A DNA stretch of 12,721 nt from Pseudomonadota bacterium (GTDB lineage: Bacteria > Pseudomonadota > Alphaproteobacteria > Micropepsales > Micropepsaceae). The translations under genes and the position numbers were made by a program. Shown here piece after piece: positions 1 to 7,373 of this stretch; the stretch's first letter is position 1, and each line of letters starts with the position of its first letter. The stretch spans positions 1 through 12,721 of the forward strand of contig JAKBAU010000072.1 of NCBI GenBank assembly GCA_021808875.1. The letters are read 5' to 3'. Below the pieces are notes generated by a model. It worked only from the letters and a program-made list of their open reading frames with translations. It was not told where the DNA came from and ran no database searches.

Positions 1-1
1 C

Positions 2-448
2 GTCAAGACGACAGAGAGTGGCGGCCCCCGGGGATACGATGCGGGCAAGAAGATCAAGGGGCGCAAGCGGCACGCCATGGTCGATACTGACGGCCGGGCG
101 CTCAAGCTGCAGGCCCATTCGGCGGCCATTCAGGATCGTGACGGGGCTGGGCCGCTGCTCCGTGCGTCACGTGCGAGTTGGCCGTTCGTGGCGCCGGGCT
201 ACGCAGATGGCGGCTATGCTGGCGCTCGGGTTGCGGATGCCAGCCCGATCAGCATCGAGGTGGTGCGGAAGGCCGACAACCAGGTCGGCTTCGCCGTCAT
301 CTCCCGGCGCTGGGTCGTCGAGCGGTTCTTCGCCTGGATCAATCGCAACAGACGGCTGGCAAAGGATTTCGAGGCAAGCATCGAGAGCGTCGAGGCCTTC
401 CTCTACGCCGCCTCCAGCGTGCTCCTGCTGAGACGCCTCGCTCGTTGA
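2..448 (+). CDS. IS5-family transposase, C-terminal part (5' end outside window)
   Basis: This is the C-terminal portion of a DDE transposase of the IS5 family, IS427/IS1031-like subgroup, which would cut and paste its own insertion sequence. The frame is open from base 2 and closes with TGA at 446-448, giving 148 visible residues. It begins just before the conserved 'GYDAGKKIKGRKRH' stretch. It continues through 'GYADGGYAG', which supplies the second catalytic Asp region, and ends with 'RRWVVERFFAW...NRNRRLAKDFE', which carries the catalytic Glu and the C-terminal signature of this subgroup. No stop or frameshift is visible, so the copy may be intact beyond the left edge. Many members of this subgroup are split into two frames joined by frameshifting, and that cannot be judged here. 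Family assignment is firm; activity is unknown. Confidence 0.85.
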   Translation, partial: VKTTESGGPRGYDAGKKIKGRKRHAMVDTDGRALKLQAHSAAIQDRDGAGPLLRASRASWPFVAPGYADGGYAGARVADASPISIEVVRKADNQVGFAVISRRWVVERFFAWINRNRRLAKDFEASIESVEAFLYAASSVLLLRRLAR

Positions 449-473
449 CTATCCGATTCGAAATGGACTCTAA
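449..473 (+). mobile_element. Probable right end of the IS5-family element plus target duplication
   Basis: The transposase stop is followed at once by a short stretch ending in TTCGAAATGGACTC (457-470). Read on the opposite strand this begins GAGTCCATTTCGAA, the kind of GAG-YCCATTT terminus seen in IS1031-like elements. The next three bases are TAA (471-473), which fits the 3-bp TNA target duplication of this subgroup. The left inverted repeat lies outside the window, so the end is inferred rather than matched. Confidence 0.4.
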
Positions 474-520
474 GAAATGATGGGTGACCGTGCCGTACTG
501 AAGGCCCTACGGGGCTTGCG

Positions 521-698
521 AGGCCTGTTGGGCGCTGGACCACCCGCAGGCGGCTGCAGGCGCCTCCCGGTGGTGGAGAGCCTTCAATTTCATGGAACAG
601 CATTAGAATTCCTTGCGACGGGGGATTGCCGAACCGCACACAGGCGAGCACGATCTGATTCGTATGTGCAGCATCCACCCGCCTCTTGATCAAACCCA
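521..698 (+). repeat. Flanking direct repeat, copy 1 (DR1)
   Basis: This stretch is repeated in the same orientation at 11398-11564, on the far side of the defence operon. Shared blocks include GGCGCTGGACCACCCGCAGG, CTCCCGGTGGTGGAGAGCC, GCGACGGGGGATTGCCGAAC and CGCCTCTTGATCAAACCCA. By eye the two copies are about 90% identical, with one roughly 10-base insertion (GGCTGCAGGC) in this copy. The segment can fold around the CCACC/GGTGG arms. Its short open frames on both strands match no protein I recognise. It is best read as a copy of a small non-coding mobile or decayed element. It starts about 50 bases inside the probable end of the IS5-family element. Confidence 0.75.
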
Positions 699-723
699 GG
701 TTCTGACCCTCGGCACGAATAAT
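699..723 (-). repeat. Degenerate inverted transposon-end-like sequence next to DR1
   Basis: Read on the minus strand this gives ATTATTCG..CCGAGGGTCAGAACC, which resembles the outer half of the TGTTATTCGGCG-GGGGTC terminal repeat found four times in the right flank. The closest match is the copy ending at 10641. It directly joins DR1 on its inner side. Similarity covers only about 25 bases with a small insertion, so chance is not excluded. Confidence 0.25.
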
Positions 724-732
724 CCGTCCCTT

Positions 733-855
733 ATAGGACGCGTGCGCGGTTCGCTCCTCGGCGGGGCCGTCGGCGATGTCTTGGGGGCGGGCGTCGAGGA
801 TTATGTTCCGGCATACGGCCGGATCGGCGCGATCGCAGACGACACCCAGATGACC
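733..855 (+). pseudogene. ADP-ribosylglycohydrolase N-terminal fragment (broken)
   Basis: Intact members of this family (DraG/ARH-like) remove ADP-ribose from proteins or nucleic acids using a binuclear Mg centre. The fragment reads [20 protein letters not shown], then [19 protein letters not shown]. These are the family's N-terminal motifs: the 'GGAVGD.LGA..E' loop and the metal-binding 'DDTQM' motif. Only about 41 residues are left. There is no start codon or ribosome site of its own, because the frame runs in from DR1. The usual spacing between the two motifs is shortened by roughly 15-20 residues, which implies an in-frame internal deletion. After DDTQMT the similarity stops abruptly, and the frame ends at 984. 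The fragment cannot be functional. It is a relic of a gene destroyed by insertion or deletion. Confidence 0.7.
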
Positions 856-1202
856 CCCGTTCTCCACGCAAGGGATTATCCTTACAGAACAATATTTTGC
901 GCCATTATGACAAGGTTGGGACGGCAAGGGACGATTCGATCCGACTGCTCTGACAGTTCGGTTCGCTCGCCGAGACCCTTGTGAATTCGGCCGAGCGACT
1001 TTACCCACTGATAAGGAACTATGAGGGGCGACTCTCGTTGATTCGCCCTTGTATATGAAAGGCCATTGACCCGTCAGCATTTACAGAACGCGTCCGCGAT
1101 CAGCAGCGACAAAGACTGTATGCTGTCGGCCTCAATCGCCCAACGAGGCAGAGCGACAAGGGTGTCGAACAGGTTTCAGTACGCTACGGGTAATTGTCGA
1201 GG
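856..1202. other. Gap before the operon: no gene recognised
   Basis: Nothing assignable is seen between the broken ADP-ribosylglycohydrolase fragment and the methyltransferase start. One + frame reads from about 985 to 1193, interrupted only by a TGA near 1054. It includes 'ERLYPLIRNYEGR' and 'VRDQQRQRLYAVGLN', so it may be the decayed tail of a gene, but I cannot name it. No helix-turn-helix controller gene, no convincing -35/-10 pair and no operator-like palindrome could be picked out, although the operon promoter should lie here. Confidence 0.5.
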
Positions 1203-2828
1203 ATGCTTGTGAGGGGGGAACCGTATTCGTTGCCGGCGGTAAATCCGTCCGATACTGGGAATAGCCGTTCGGACGGGGGCGCCGAACAGCACGCATATCC
1301 GGTGATAGATCTGTTCGCCGGGCCGGGTGGCCTTGGTGAGGGCTTCGCAACTGCGCGCGATGAGGCCCGGCGGAACCGCTTTCGTAGCGTGGTGTCGATT
1401 GAGCGCGATGCATTTTCGCACGAAACGCTTTTGCTCAGGCACTTCTTCCGCCACTTCCCCGATGGCGAGGTTCCGGACGACTATTATGACTTTCTGGCGG
1501 GACGGATCACGAAGGCAGAGCTTTTCGTACGCCAGCCGGCTGCTTATGCGGACGCCAGGCTGAGCGCCCTTCGAATTTCGCTTGGGAAGGACTCGCACAC
1601 CGAAGTGCGCCAGATCATCAGACAGCGCCTCGCCGGCAGCGCCTATTGGGCGCTGGTGGGAGGACCACCCTGTCAAGCCTATTCGCTGGTCGGGCGTGCT
1701 AGGATGAAAGGTGATCCTGATTTCGCGAAGAACGAGAAGCACACGCTGTACCTCGAGTATCTGCAGATTATCGCAGATCACCGCCCACCGATCTTCGTCA
1801 TGGAGAACGTGAAAGGGCTGCTGTCGGCGACCATCGAGGGCAAATCCACCATCAACCGGATCGTCCGCGACCTCCAACGTCCAGCAACCGCCATTCCCGA
1901 CGCGCCGACCGATCTCGCCTACCGGCTCTATTCGCTCACTGACGAGGAGATGGCCGAGGGCGAAGTCGATCCCCGCCTCTTCCTCGTGAGGGCCGAGGAT
2001 CATGGCGTCCCGCAGGCGCGGCACCGGATGTTCATCGTCGGCATCCGCAGCGACCTCAAGGTTCGGCCCTCGATTCTCAGGAAAATGCCCGCGCCGACCG
2101 TGCGCGACACGATCGGCTCGCTCCCGGCGATTCGGAGTGGCCTGTCGAAGGAGAAGGACAGCCGCGACGCATGGCTGAGCGCCATCCGCCAGATTTCTAG
2201 CATGAATATCCGCCACCAGCTCAATGGGGCGGTCTATGCCGCGGACGTGGCGCGGGAGCTGAAGTTCGACAAGCTGGTCGATATGCGTTCGCCGCGCTTC
2301 AACTCTTCCAGCCGCTATGTGATGCGGCGGCCTAACCATGACGTCCTGCGCAGCCTGTATGACGAGCGTCTGACGGTTCTGACCGCACATGAAGCGCGCA
2401 GCCACATGGCATCTGATCTGCGCCGATACTTCTACGCGGCGACTTTCGCCGCAACGACCGGCCAAAGCCCCAAGCTCTCTGACTTCCCAGTCGGGCTTCT
2501 GCCCGAACATCAGAACGTGGAGGAAGGCCGCGCCGGCAAGATGTTCTCGGACCGCTTCCGCGTGCAACTCGCCGGCCATGTGTCATCGACCGTCACCTCC
2601 CATATCTCCAAGGACGGTCACTACTTCATCCACTATGACCGTGCGCAATGCCGGAGCCTCACGGTCCGCGAGGCAGCACGGCTCCAAACCTTCCCCGACA
2701 ACTATTTCTTCGCGGGGACGCGGACGGCACAGTATCATCAGGTGGGCAACGCCGTCCCACCACAGCTTGCCACCCAGATCGCCGAGCTTGTGGCCGAGGT
2801 TCTCGACGCCCTCCGGAGCCGGCGATGA
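1203..2828 (+). CDS. DNA (cytosine-5-)-methyltransferase
   Basis: This enzyme transfers a methyl group from S-adenosylmethionine to C5 of cytosine in a specific DNA site and should provide self-marking for the cassette. The canonical motifs are present in order: motif I FAGPGGLGEGF (from residue 38), motif IV GGPPCQ with catalytic Cys157, motif VI ENV (Glu201), motif VIII QARHR (271-275), motif IX RLQTFPDNY and motif X GNAVPP (515-520). The target-recognition region lies between motifs VIII and IX. About 105 residues separate motifs I and IV, far more than in typical Dcm/HhaI enzymes; the insert runs through 'RHFFRHFPDGEVPDDYYDFL'. The start is uncertain. ATG 1203 is used here; TTG 1194 is nine bases upstream, and TTG 1230 sits 10 bases after a GAGGGGGGA ribosome site. 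The stop overlaps the next gene by four bases. Family assignment is near certain; the recognition sequence is unknown. Confidence 0.93.
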   Translation: MLVRGEPYSLPAVNPSDTGNSRSDGGAEQHAYPVIDLFAGPGGLGEGFATARDEARRNRFRSVVSIERDAFSHETLLLRHFFRHFPDGEVPDDYYDFLAGRITKAELFVRQPAAYADARLSALRISLGKDSHTEVRQIIRQRLAGSAYWALVGGPPCQAYSLVGRARMKGDPDFAKNEKHTLYLEYLQIIADHRPPIFVMENVKGLLSATIEGKSTINRIVRDLQRPATAIPDAPTDLAYRLYSLTDEEMAEGEVDPRLFLVRAEDHGVPQARHRMFIVGIRSDLKVRPSILRKMPAPTVRDTIGSLPAIRSGLSKEKDSRDAWLSAIRQISSMNIRHQLNGAVYAADVARELKFDKLVDMRSPRFNSSSRYVMRRPNHDVLRSLYDERLTVLTAHEARSHMASDLRRYFYAATFAATTGQSPKLSDFPVGLLPEHQNVEEGRAGKMFSDRFRVQLAGHVSSTVTSHISKDGHYFIHYDRAQCRSLTVREAARLQTFPDNYFFAGTRTAQYHQVGNAVPPQLATQIAELVAEVLDALRSRR

Positions 2829-3247
2829 TGGTCGATACGGTCACCAGTGAACGGCGGAGCTGGAACATGTCACGCATCCGGTGCCGTGACACAGGTCCCG
2901 AGGTGGTTTTGCGCTCGCTTCTTCACCGCGCCGGCTTCCGCTTCCGGCTTCACGCGAAAAAGCTGCCGGGCCGACCGGATATCGTTCTGCCGAAATATAA
3001 GACTGCGATCTTCGTCCATGGATGTTTCTGGCACCGTCACGCCGGCTGCCGGAATGCGACCACTCCGTCGACCCGCGCCGAATTCTGGCAAGAAAAGTTC
3101 GACGGCAATGTGCGCCGCGACGCCCGCAACCGCGCCGACCTGAAAGCGGCCGGTTGGACCGTCATGACGGTTTGGGAATGTGAGCTGAAGGCGAACGCGG
3201 AGGATGTGGCCCGCAAACTTTCACGCGAGCTGCGTCGGGAGGCCTAA
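2825..3247 (+). CDS. vsr: Vsr-type (very short patch repair) DNA endonuclease
   Basis: Vsr nicks DNA 5' of the T in T:G mismatches formed when 5-methylcytosine deaminates. In MORC/Z1 cassettes a Vsr-like protein has also been proposed as the restriction nuclease. The 140-residue product has the usual family length and the conserved core. This comprises Glu26 in 'TGPEVVLR', Asp52 in 'GRPDIV', and His65 and His70 in 'FVHGCFWHRH', which correspond one residue later to E. coli Vsr E25, D51, H64 and H69. The zinc-site cysteines C67 and C75 are visible. The N-terminal 'RRSWNMSRIR' is also typical. ATG 2825 is chosen because it overlaps the methyltransferase stop (ATGA) and has GGAG six bases upstream. 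A longer reading inside the methyltransferase would add non-family residues. Confidence 0.9.
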   Translation: MMVDTVTSERRSWNMSRIRCRDTGPEVVLRSLLHRAGFRFRLHAKKLPGRPDIVLPKYKTAIFVHGCFWHRHAGCRNATTPSTRAEFWQEKFDGNVRRDARNRADLKAAGWTVMTVWECELKANAEDVARKLSRELRREA

Positions 3248-4725
3248 TGGCAAGACTCCATCATCTCCCGCCCAGCGCGACAAGTCTCACGGCGTCGCTC
3301 CGCGACCTCGGTTATTCGCTGGAAACCGCGATTGCCGACCTGATCGACAACAGCATCTCGGCCGACGCGACCGACATTCAGATATTCTGCGATTTGAGTC
3401 GCAGCGCCTCGGTGCTGGTCATCGCCGACAATGGACGCGGCATGACTGAGGCCGAAGTGATAGCTGCAATGCGGCATGGAGCGACCGATCCCCGGAAGAA
3501 ACGGGGGCCGAAGGATCTCGGACGCTTCGGGCTGGGGCTGAAGACCGCGTCCTTCTCCCAGTGCCGCCGGCTGACCGTGGTCAGCACACAGCGTGGCGAG
3601 CGGGCCGGCGGGGAGTGGAATCTGGCGCAGGTGGAGGATAACGACGATTGGTTCATCTCCGTCCTCGATCAAGAGGAGATCGCCGCTCAGCCATTCTTCG
3701 ACACGCTGAGTGACACGGGCACGCTGGTTATCTGGCGCGACCTCGACCGGCTCTTCGAGGATGAAACCGGGCTGAAGCGTGACGAGATCGTCAACGAGAA
3801 GCTCGCCGTCGTCGAGCGGCACCTGTCGCTTGTGTTCCACCGCTTTCTCGCCGGCGAGGTTAAGGGCAGGAAGAAGCTGGCGATCCGGATCAATGGCCAT
3901 CAGATCGCGCCGTTCGATCCATTCTGCCGGAAAAACGCGGCAACCCAAATGCTGCCCGAGGAAACCGTCTGGGTCGACGACGTGGCAGTCACGATGCAGC
4001 CCTACATCCTGCCGCACCACAGTCGCCTGACCGCATCCGAATACGACTTCTACCAGGATCGCAGCGATTTCATTTCGAATCAGGGCGCCTATGTCTATCG
4101 CAACGGCCGGCTGATGGCCTGGGGCGACTGGTTCCGGCTCGTGCCCAAGGGCGAGGCCACCAAGCTGGCGCGGGTCCAGATCGACTTTCCGAACAGCCTT
4201 GATGAAGCATGGACCATCGACATCAAGAAATCGCGAGCGCGTCCTCCTCACGCGGTGCGGGAGCGTCTACGCCAGATCATCACCAAGATCACGGCCCGCA
4301 GCGTGACGGTGCATCGGGGGCGCGGACAGAAGCTGTTCGAGGAGACCGCGGCGCCGTTCTGGGAGCGTTACGCCGACCACGGCGGCATCCGCTATGCGAT
4401 CAACGCCCAGCACCCCCTCATCGCTTCCCTATGCGCAAGGCTGGTGCCGGACGATGCCGAAACGCTCTGCATTGTACTCTATTCAATCGCCGCCTCGCTG
4501 CCGGTCGAGATGATCTATTCCGATTATTCGACACACCCGCGCGAGGTGGGTCAGGCGACCGCGGACCAAACCCGGACTTTGGACCGGCTGAAAAGCCTCA
4601 AACAGGTACTCTATGGGGATGGTCCGGGCGACCCCAAGGCATTCCTTCAGATCGTGCGCTCCACCCGCCTGTTCGAGGGTCAGATCGAGACGGCCGAGAA
4701 ATTTGTCAGTGAGGCCTTCGCATGA
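3247..4725 (+). CDS. MORC-like GHKL ATPase (MutL/Hsp90/gyrase-B fold)
   Basis: This is a predicted ATP-driven clamp-type protein that would dimerise around DNA when ATP is bound. Its 492 residues begin with a GHKL nucleotide-binding domain: the N-box 'ETAIADLIDNS' (Asp31, Asn35), 'ADNGRGM' (61-66, DxGxG) and 'GRFGLGLK' (92-99), the counterpart of the MutL/MORC ATP-lid motif. An S5-like second domain follows from about residue 209 (KKLAIRINGHQIAPFDPF). It carries 'YRNGRLMAWGDW' (from about 284) and 'DIKKSRARPP' (325-334), where Lys327 or Lys328 could contact the gamma phosphate. The C-terminal ~130 residues are not recognised. The start shares one base with the Vsr stop (TAATG) and the end overlaps the Z1 gene by four bases. 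The closest described group is the prokaryotic MORC ATPases of R-M systems rather than MutL itself, since no MutL endonuclease domain is seen. Confidence 0.85.
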   Translation: MARLHHLPPSATSLTASLRDLGYSLETAIADLIDNSISADATDIQIFCDLSRSASVLVIADNGRGMTEAEVIAAMRHGATDPRKKRGPKDLGRFGLGLKTASFSQCRRLTVVSTQRGERAGGEWNLAQVEDNDDWFISVLDQEEIAAQPFFDTLSDTGTLVIWRDLDRLFEDETGLKRDEIVNEKLAVVERHLSLVFHRFLAGEVKGRKKLAIRINGHQIAPFDPFCRKNAATQMLPEETVWVDDVAVTMQPYILPHHSRLTASEYDFYQDRSDFISNQGAYVYRNGRLMAWGDWFRLVPKGEATKLARVQIDFPNSLDEAWTIDIKKSRARPPHAVRERLRQIITKITARSVTVHRGRGQKLFEETAAPFWERYADHGGIRYAINAQHPLIASLCARLVPDDAETLCIVLYSIAASLPVEMIYSDYSTHPREVGQATADQTRTLDRLKSLKQVLYGDGPGDPKAFLQIVRSTRLFEGQIETAEKFVSEAFA

Positions 4726-7373
4726 GCGTCACTATCATCACCGAAGAACGGAACATCGCCAATTCGCTGATCTCAGGTCTCGCCAACATGGCCGAGACGC
4801 CAACGCGCGAACAGGTCGAGGAGAAAGCGAAGCAGATCGCCGCCATCTTCGGCTACACCGGCGATCTCCGGAACGTCATCACCGAGGCAATGATTTCGGT
4901 CGACACGCGGATGAGCGCTGGCGTGTCACTGGTCGATGTCGCTGCGAAGCATGATGATCAGTGGGTCCACAAGCGGGAGGACATCGCTTGGACCTATGCG
5001 AACGCCTACGAGATCTTTCTGCTCAAGGAAGGCTGGGCGCCGCGGATGGTGCAGTCGCTCAGCGACGTGACCACGCGAATTCTCGGATACCTCCAGGATC
5101 CGCTGAGCGATGGCACGAGCTGGAACCGCCGCGGCCTTGTCATCGGCCATGTGCAGTCAGGTAAGACCGCCAACTACACCGGGCTGATCGCGAAAGCGGC
5201 GGATGCCGGCTACAAGTTCATCATCGTCATCGCCGGCATCCACAATAATCTGCGTAGGCAGACGCAGGAGCGCATAGACGAGGCGTTCATCGGCCGGTCC
5301 AGCGCCCCCGAGGACCGTAGGACGATCGGTGTCGGGCTCGACGAGCACTATCCTCATCCGGTGACGCTGACCACCGTCAACGACGATTTCAGCAAGAAGA
5401 CCGCCGATCAGGGGGGCTGGCGGCTGAACGATTTCAGCAAGCCTATCATCTTCGTCATCAAGAAAAACGTGAAGACGCTCGAGGCGCTTTATAAGTGGCT
5501 GAAGGAGATGAATGCGCAGGGCGACGGGCGCATCGGCGACGTCCCCATGCTCATGATCGACGACGAGGCCGACAATGCCTCGATCAACACGAACAAGGAA
5601 GACCTGGACCCGACCCGGACGAACGCTATGATCCGGCGCATTCTGGGACTCTTCGCCAAATCCTGCTACGTCGGCTACACGGCAACGCCGTTCGCCAATA
5701 TCTTCATTAATCCGGACGCCTATGACGATGATGTGCGCGAGGAGCTGTTCCCCCGCGATTTCATCTACTGCCTTGACACGCCGACCACCTATTTAGGCGC
5801 GGAGAAGGTGTTTCTGGACGAGGATTCCAGCCAGACATTCGTGCGACCGATCGACGACTGCGAGGAACTGATCCCTCACAAGCACAAGCGCGAGCATCCG
5901 ATCACTGAGTTGCCCCCGAGCCTCTACCGGGCGCTGGACGGGTTCATCGTCGCGCGCGCCATCCGCAATCTGCGCGGACAGGCGAGCAAGCACTGCTCGA
6001 TGATGATCAACGTCTCCCGCTTCGTTCCGGTGCAGAAGGCCGTCCGGGATTTCGTTAGCCTGCGCGAGAAGAAGGTGCGGGAGGCGGTTCGCGCCAACTA
6101 CCTGATGCCGGAATCCGTCTCCTCGACAAACGTCCATATGCAGGCCCTGAAGCGAGCCTTCGACGTCGAATATGCCGACGCCGGCTTCACCTGGTCGGAA
6201 GTGAAGTCGGCGCTGAACAGCGTGTTTGATTATCTCCACCTGTATGTGATTAACAGTAAGAGCGACGAAGTGCTCGACTACGGGAAGTACGAGAAGGAAG
6301 GCGTCGGGCTCACCGCCGTCGCGGTCGGCGGGTTGAGCTTATCGCGCGGCCTTACCATCGAAGGTCTGACAGTCAGCTACATGTACCGCAACACCCAGAT
6401 GTATGACACGCTTATGCAGATGGGTCGCTGGTTCGGCTATCGCCCCGGTTTCGAGGATCTGTGCCGGGTCTATCTGTCGCGGGCTTCGATCAACTGGTAC
6501 TCGCACATCGCGCAGGCGGCTGAGGAGCTAACGCAGCAGGTTAAGCGCATGCGCCGCGACGGGCTGAGCCCGCGCCAGTTTGGCCTGTATGTGATGACCC
6601 ACCCGGACAGCCTGCTGATAACCGCCGCCAACAAGATGCGGACGGGCGAGAAGGTAATGTTCCGCCAGAACTTCAGCGGGCGGATGCTGGAAAGCTACAT
6701 CGTTTCCACCGACCGTGAGGTGAACGCCGCCAATTTTGCCCTCGTCGACAGCGCTTGGCGCGAAGGCTTCGGCGGGCACTCGCCAGAGGATACCGGCAAG
6801 GGCGTCATGTTCCGCGATGTAGCCGTTGAGAAGATCGAGGATTTTCTGCTCTCATTCCAGACGCACAGCCAGTTCGCCGATCGTAAGGCCGATATCGTCG
6901 CCTACCTTCGGACGCTGGCCGACCCACACCCGGTCGGAGACGTGCTCCTCATCTCGCCGCGCGGCGGCAAGGATGATCCATACCGGCTGAACGGTCAGTT
7001 GCGTGTCGTAGACGATCTCCAAGGCTCGGCGTGGCGGCTGAACAAGGATCGGGTTGCCTCGCGTGGCGACGAGAAGCTTGGGCTCTCGCCCGCACAACAG
7101 GCCGAAGCCCAAGCTCTCGCCGCATCAGGCGATAAACCGGTGGCGCCATCGGACACGCACTACCGCGAAATCCGGAACAAGCCGCTTCTCATGCTGCACA
7201 GCCTCGAGCCGCATGGTGATTCACGCGTCTCCGGGCCGATATCTGCCTTTGGCGTCAGCTTCCCGCCGGGCCATTACGACACCGAGATTGAGGTCGTGGC
7301 AAACCGGGTCTGGCTGGAGCGCATGCAAGGCGCCCCGGATGATCCGGACGTCGAGGAGGATTATGATGCCTGA
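4722..7373 (+). CDS. Z1-domain superfamily II helicase-like ATPase
   Basis: This is the large motor of the cassette, predicted to use ATP to translocate on or remodel DNA. Its 883 residues contain a full set of helicase-type motifs: Walker A 'GHVQSGKT' (142-149), Walker B 'DDEAD' (280-284), motif III-like 'TATP' (320-323), and the arginine-finger motif 'QMGRWFGYR' (566-574), which is diagnostic of Z1 proteins. The N-terminal ~130 residues are helical ('TREQVEEKAKQIAAIFGY'). The region after about 610 is a family-specific extension without a recognised motif. The ATG lies in an ATGA overlap with the GHKL ATPase gene, and the end overlaps the nuclease gene by eight bases. Z1 proteins are typically found beside MORC ATPases, DUF4420 and AIPR proteins in defence loci. 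The DNA structure it acts on is unknown. No inactivating change is seen. Confidence 0.9.
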   Translation: MSVTIITEERNIANSLISGLANMAETPTREQVEEKAKQIAAIFGYTGDLRNVITEAMISVDTRMSAGVSLVDVAAKHDDQWVHKREDIAWTYANAYEIFLLKEGWAPRMVQSLSDVTTRILGYLQDPLSDGTSWNRRGLVIGHVQSGKTANYTGLIAKAADAGYKFIIVIAGIHNNLRRQTQERIDEAFIGRSSAPEDRRTIGVGLDEHYPHPVTLTTVNDDFSKKTADQGGWRLNDFSKPIIFVIKKNVKTLEALYKWLKEMNAQGDGRIGDVPMLMIDDEADNASINTNKEDLDPTRTNAMIRRILGLFAKSCYVGYTATPFANIFINPDAYDDDVREELFPRDFIYCLDTPTTYLGAEKVFLDEDSSQTFVRPIDDCEELIPHKHKREHPITELPPSLYRALDGFIVARAIRNLRGQASKHCSMMINVSRFVPVQKAVRDFVSLREKKVREAVRANYLMPESVSSTNVHMQALKRAFDVEYADAGFTWSEVKSALNSVFDYLHLYVINSKSDEVLDYGKYEKEGVGLTAVAVGGLSLSRGLTIEGLTVSYMYRNTQMYDTLMQMGRWFGYRPGFEDLCRVYLSRASINWYSHIAQAAEELTQQVKRMRRDGLSPRQFGLYVMTHPDSLLITAANKMRTGEKVMFRQNFSGRMLESYIVSTDREVNAANFALVDSAWREGFGGHSPEDTGKGVMFRDVAVEKIEDFLLSFQTHSQFADRKADIVAYLRTLADPHPVGDVLLISPRGGKDDPYRLNGQLRVVDDLQGSAWRLNKDRVASRGDEKLGLSPAQQAEAQALAASGDKPVAPSDTHYREIRNKPLLMLHSLEPHGDSRVSGPISAFGVSFPPGHYDTEIEVVANRVWLERMQGAPDDPDVEEDYDA

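Noticed and set aside
403..1080. 225-codon minus-strand frame across DR1 and the gene relic
   Set aside because: It crosses the IS end, a repeat and a pseudogene of other origin and has no family resemblance. Its DR part (LIKRRV.AAH) is also open in DR2 but matches no protein I know.
1176..2579. Long minus-strand open frame (467 codons) opposite the methyltransferase
   Set aside because: It is an antisense shadow of GC-rich coding sequence. The + strand carries all the methylase motifs, and the minus product has no recognisable domain.
2648..2824. Upstream extension of the Vsr gene inside the methyltransferase
   Set aside because: It adds 59 non-family residues in an alternate frame of the methylase. 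The internal ATG 2825 gives the standard Vsr length and an overlapping junction.
3244..4251. 335-codon minus-strand frame opposite the GHKL ATPase gene
   Set aside because: Shadow frame. The GHKL motifs and overlapping gene junctions are on the + strand.
3247..4725. GHKL protein as a bona fide MutL mismatch-repair protein
   Set aside because: No MutL C-terminal endonuclease or dimerisation motif is seen, and the neighbours (Z1, AIPR, DUF4420) are those of MORC-type defence ATPases.
7054..7365. Upstream extension of the PD-(D/E)XK gene from a TTG
   Set aside because: It overlaps the Z1 gene by about 300 bases with an arginine- and serine-rich shadow translation. AGGAGG before ATG 7366 settles the start.
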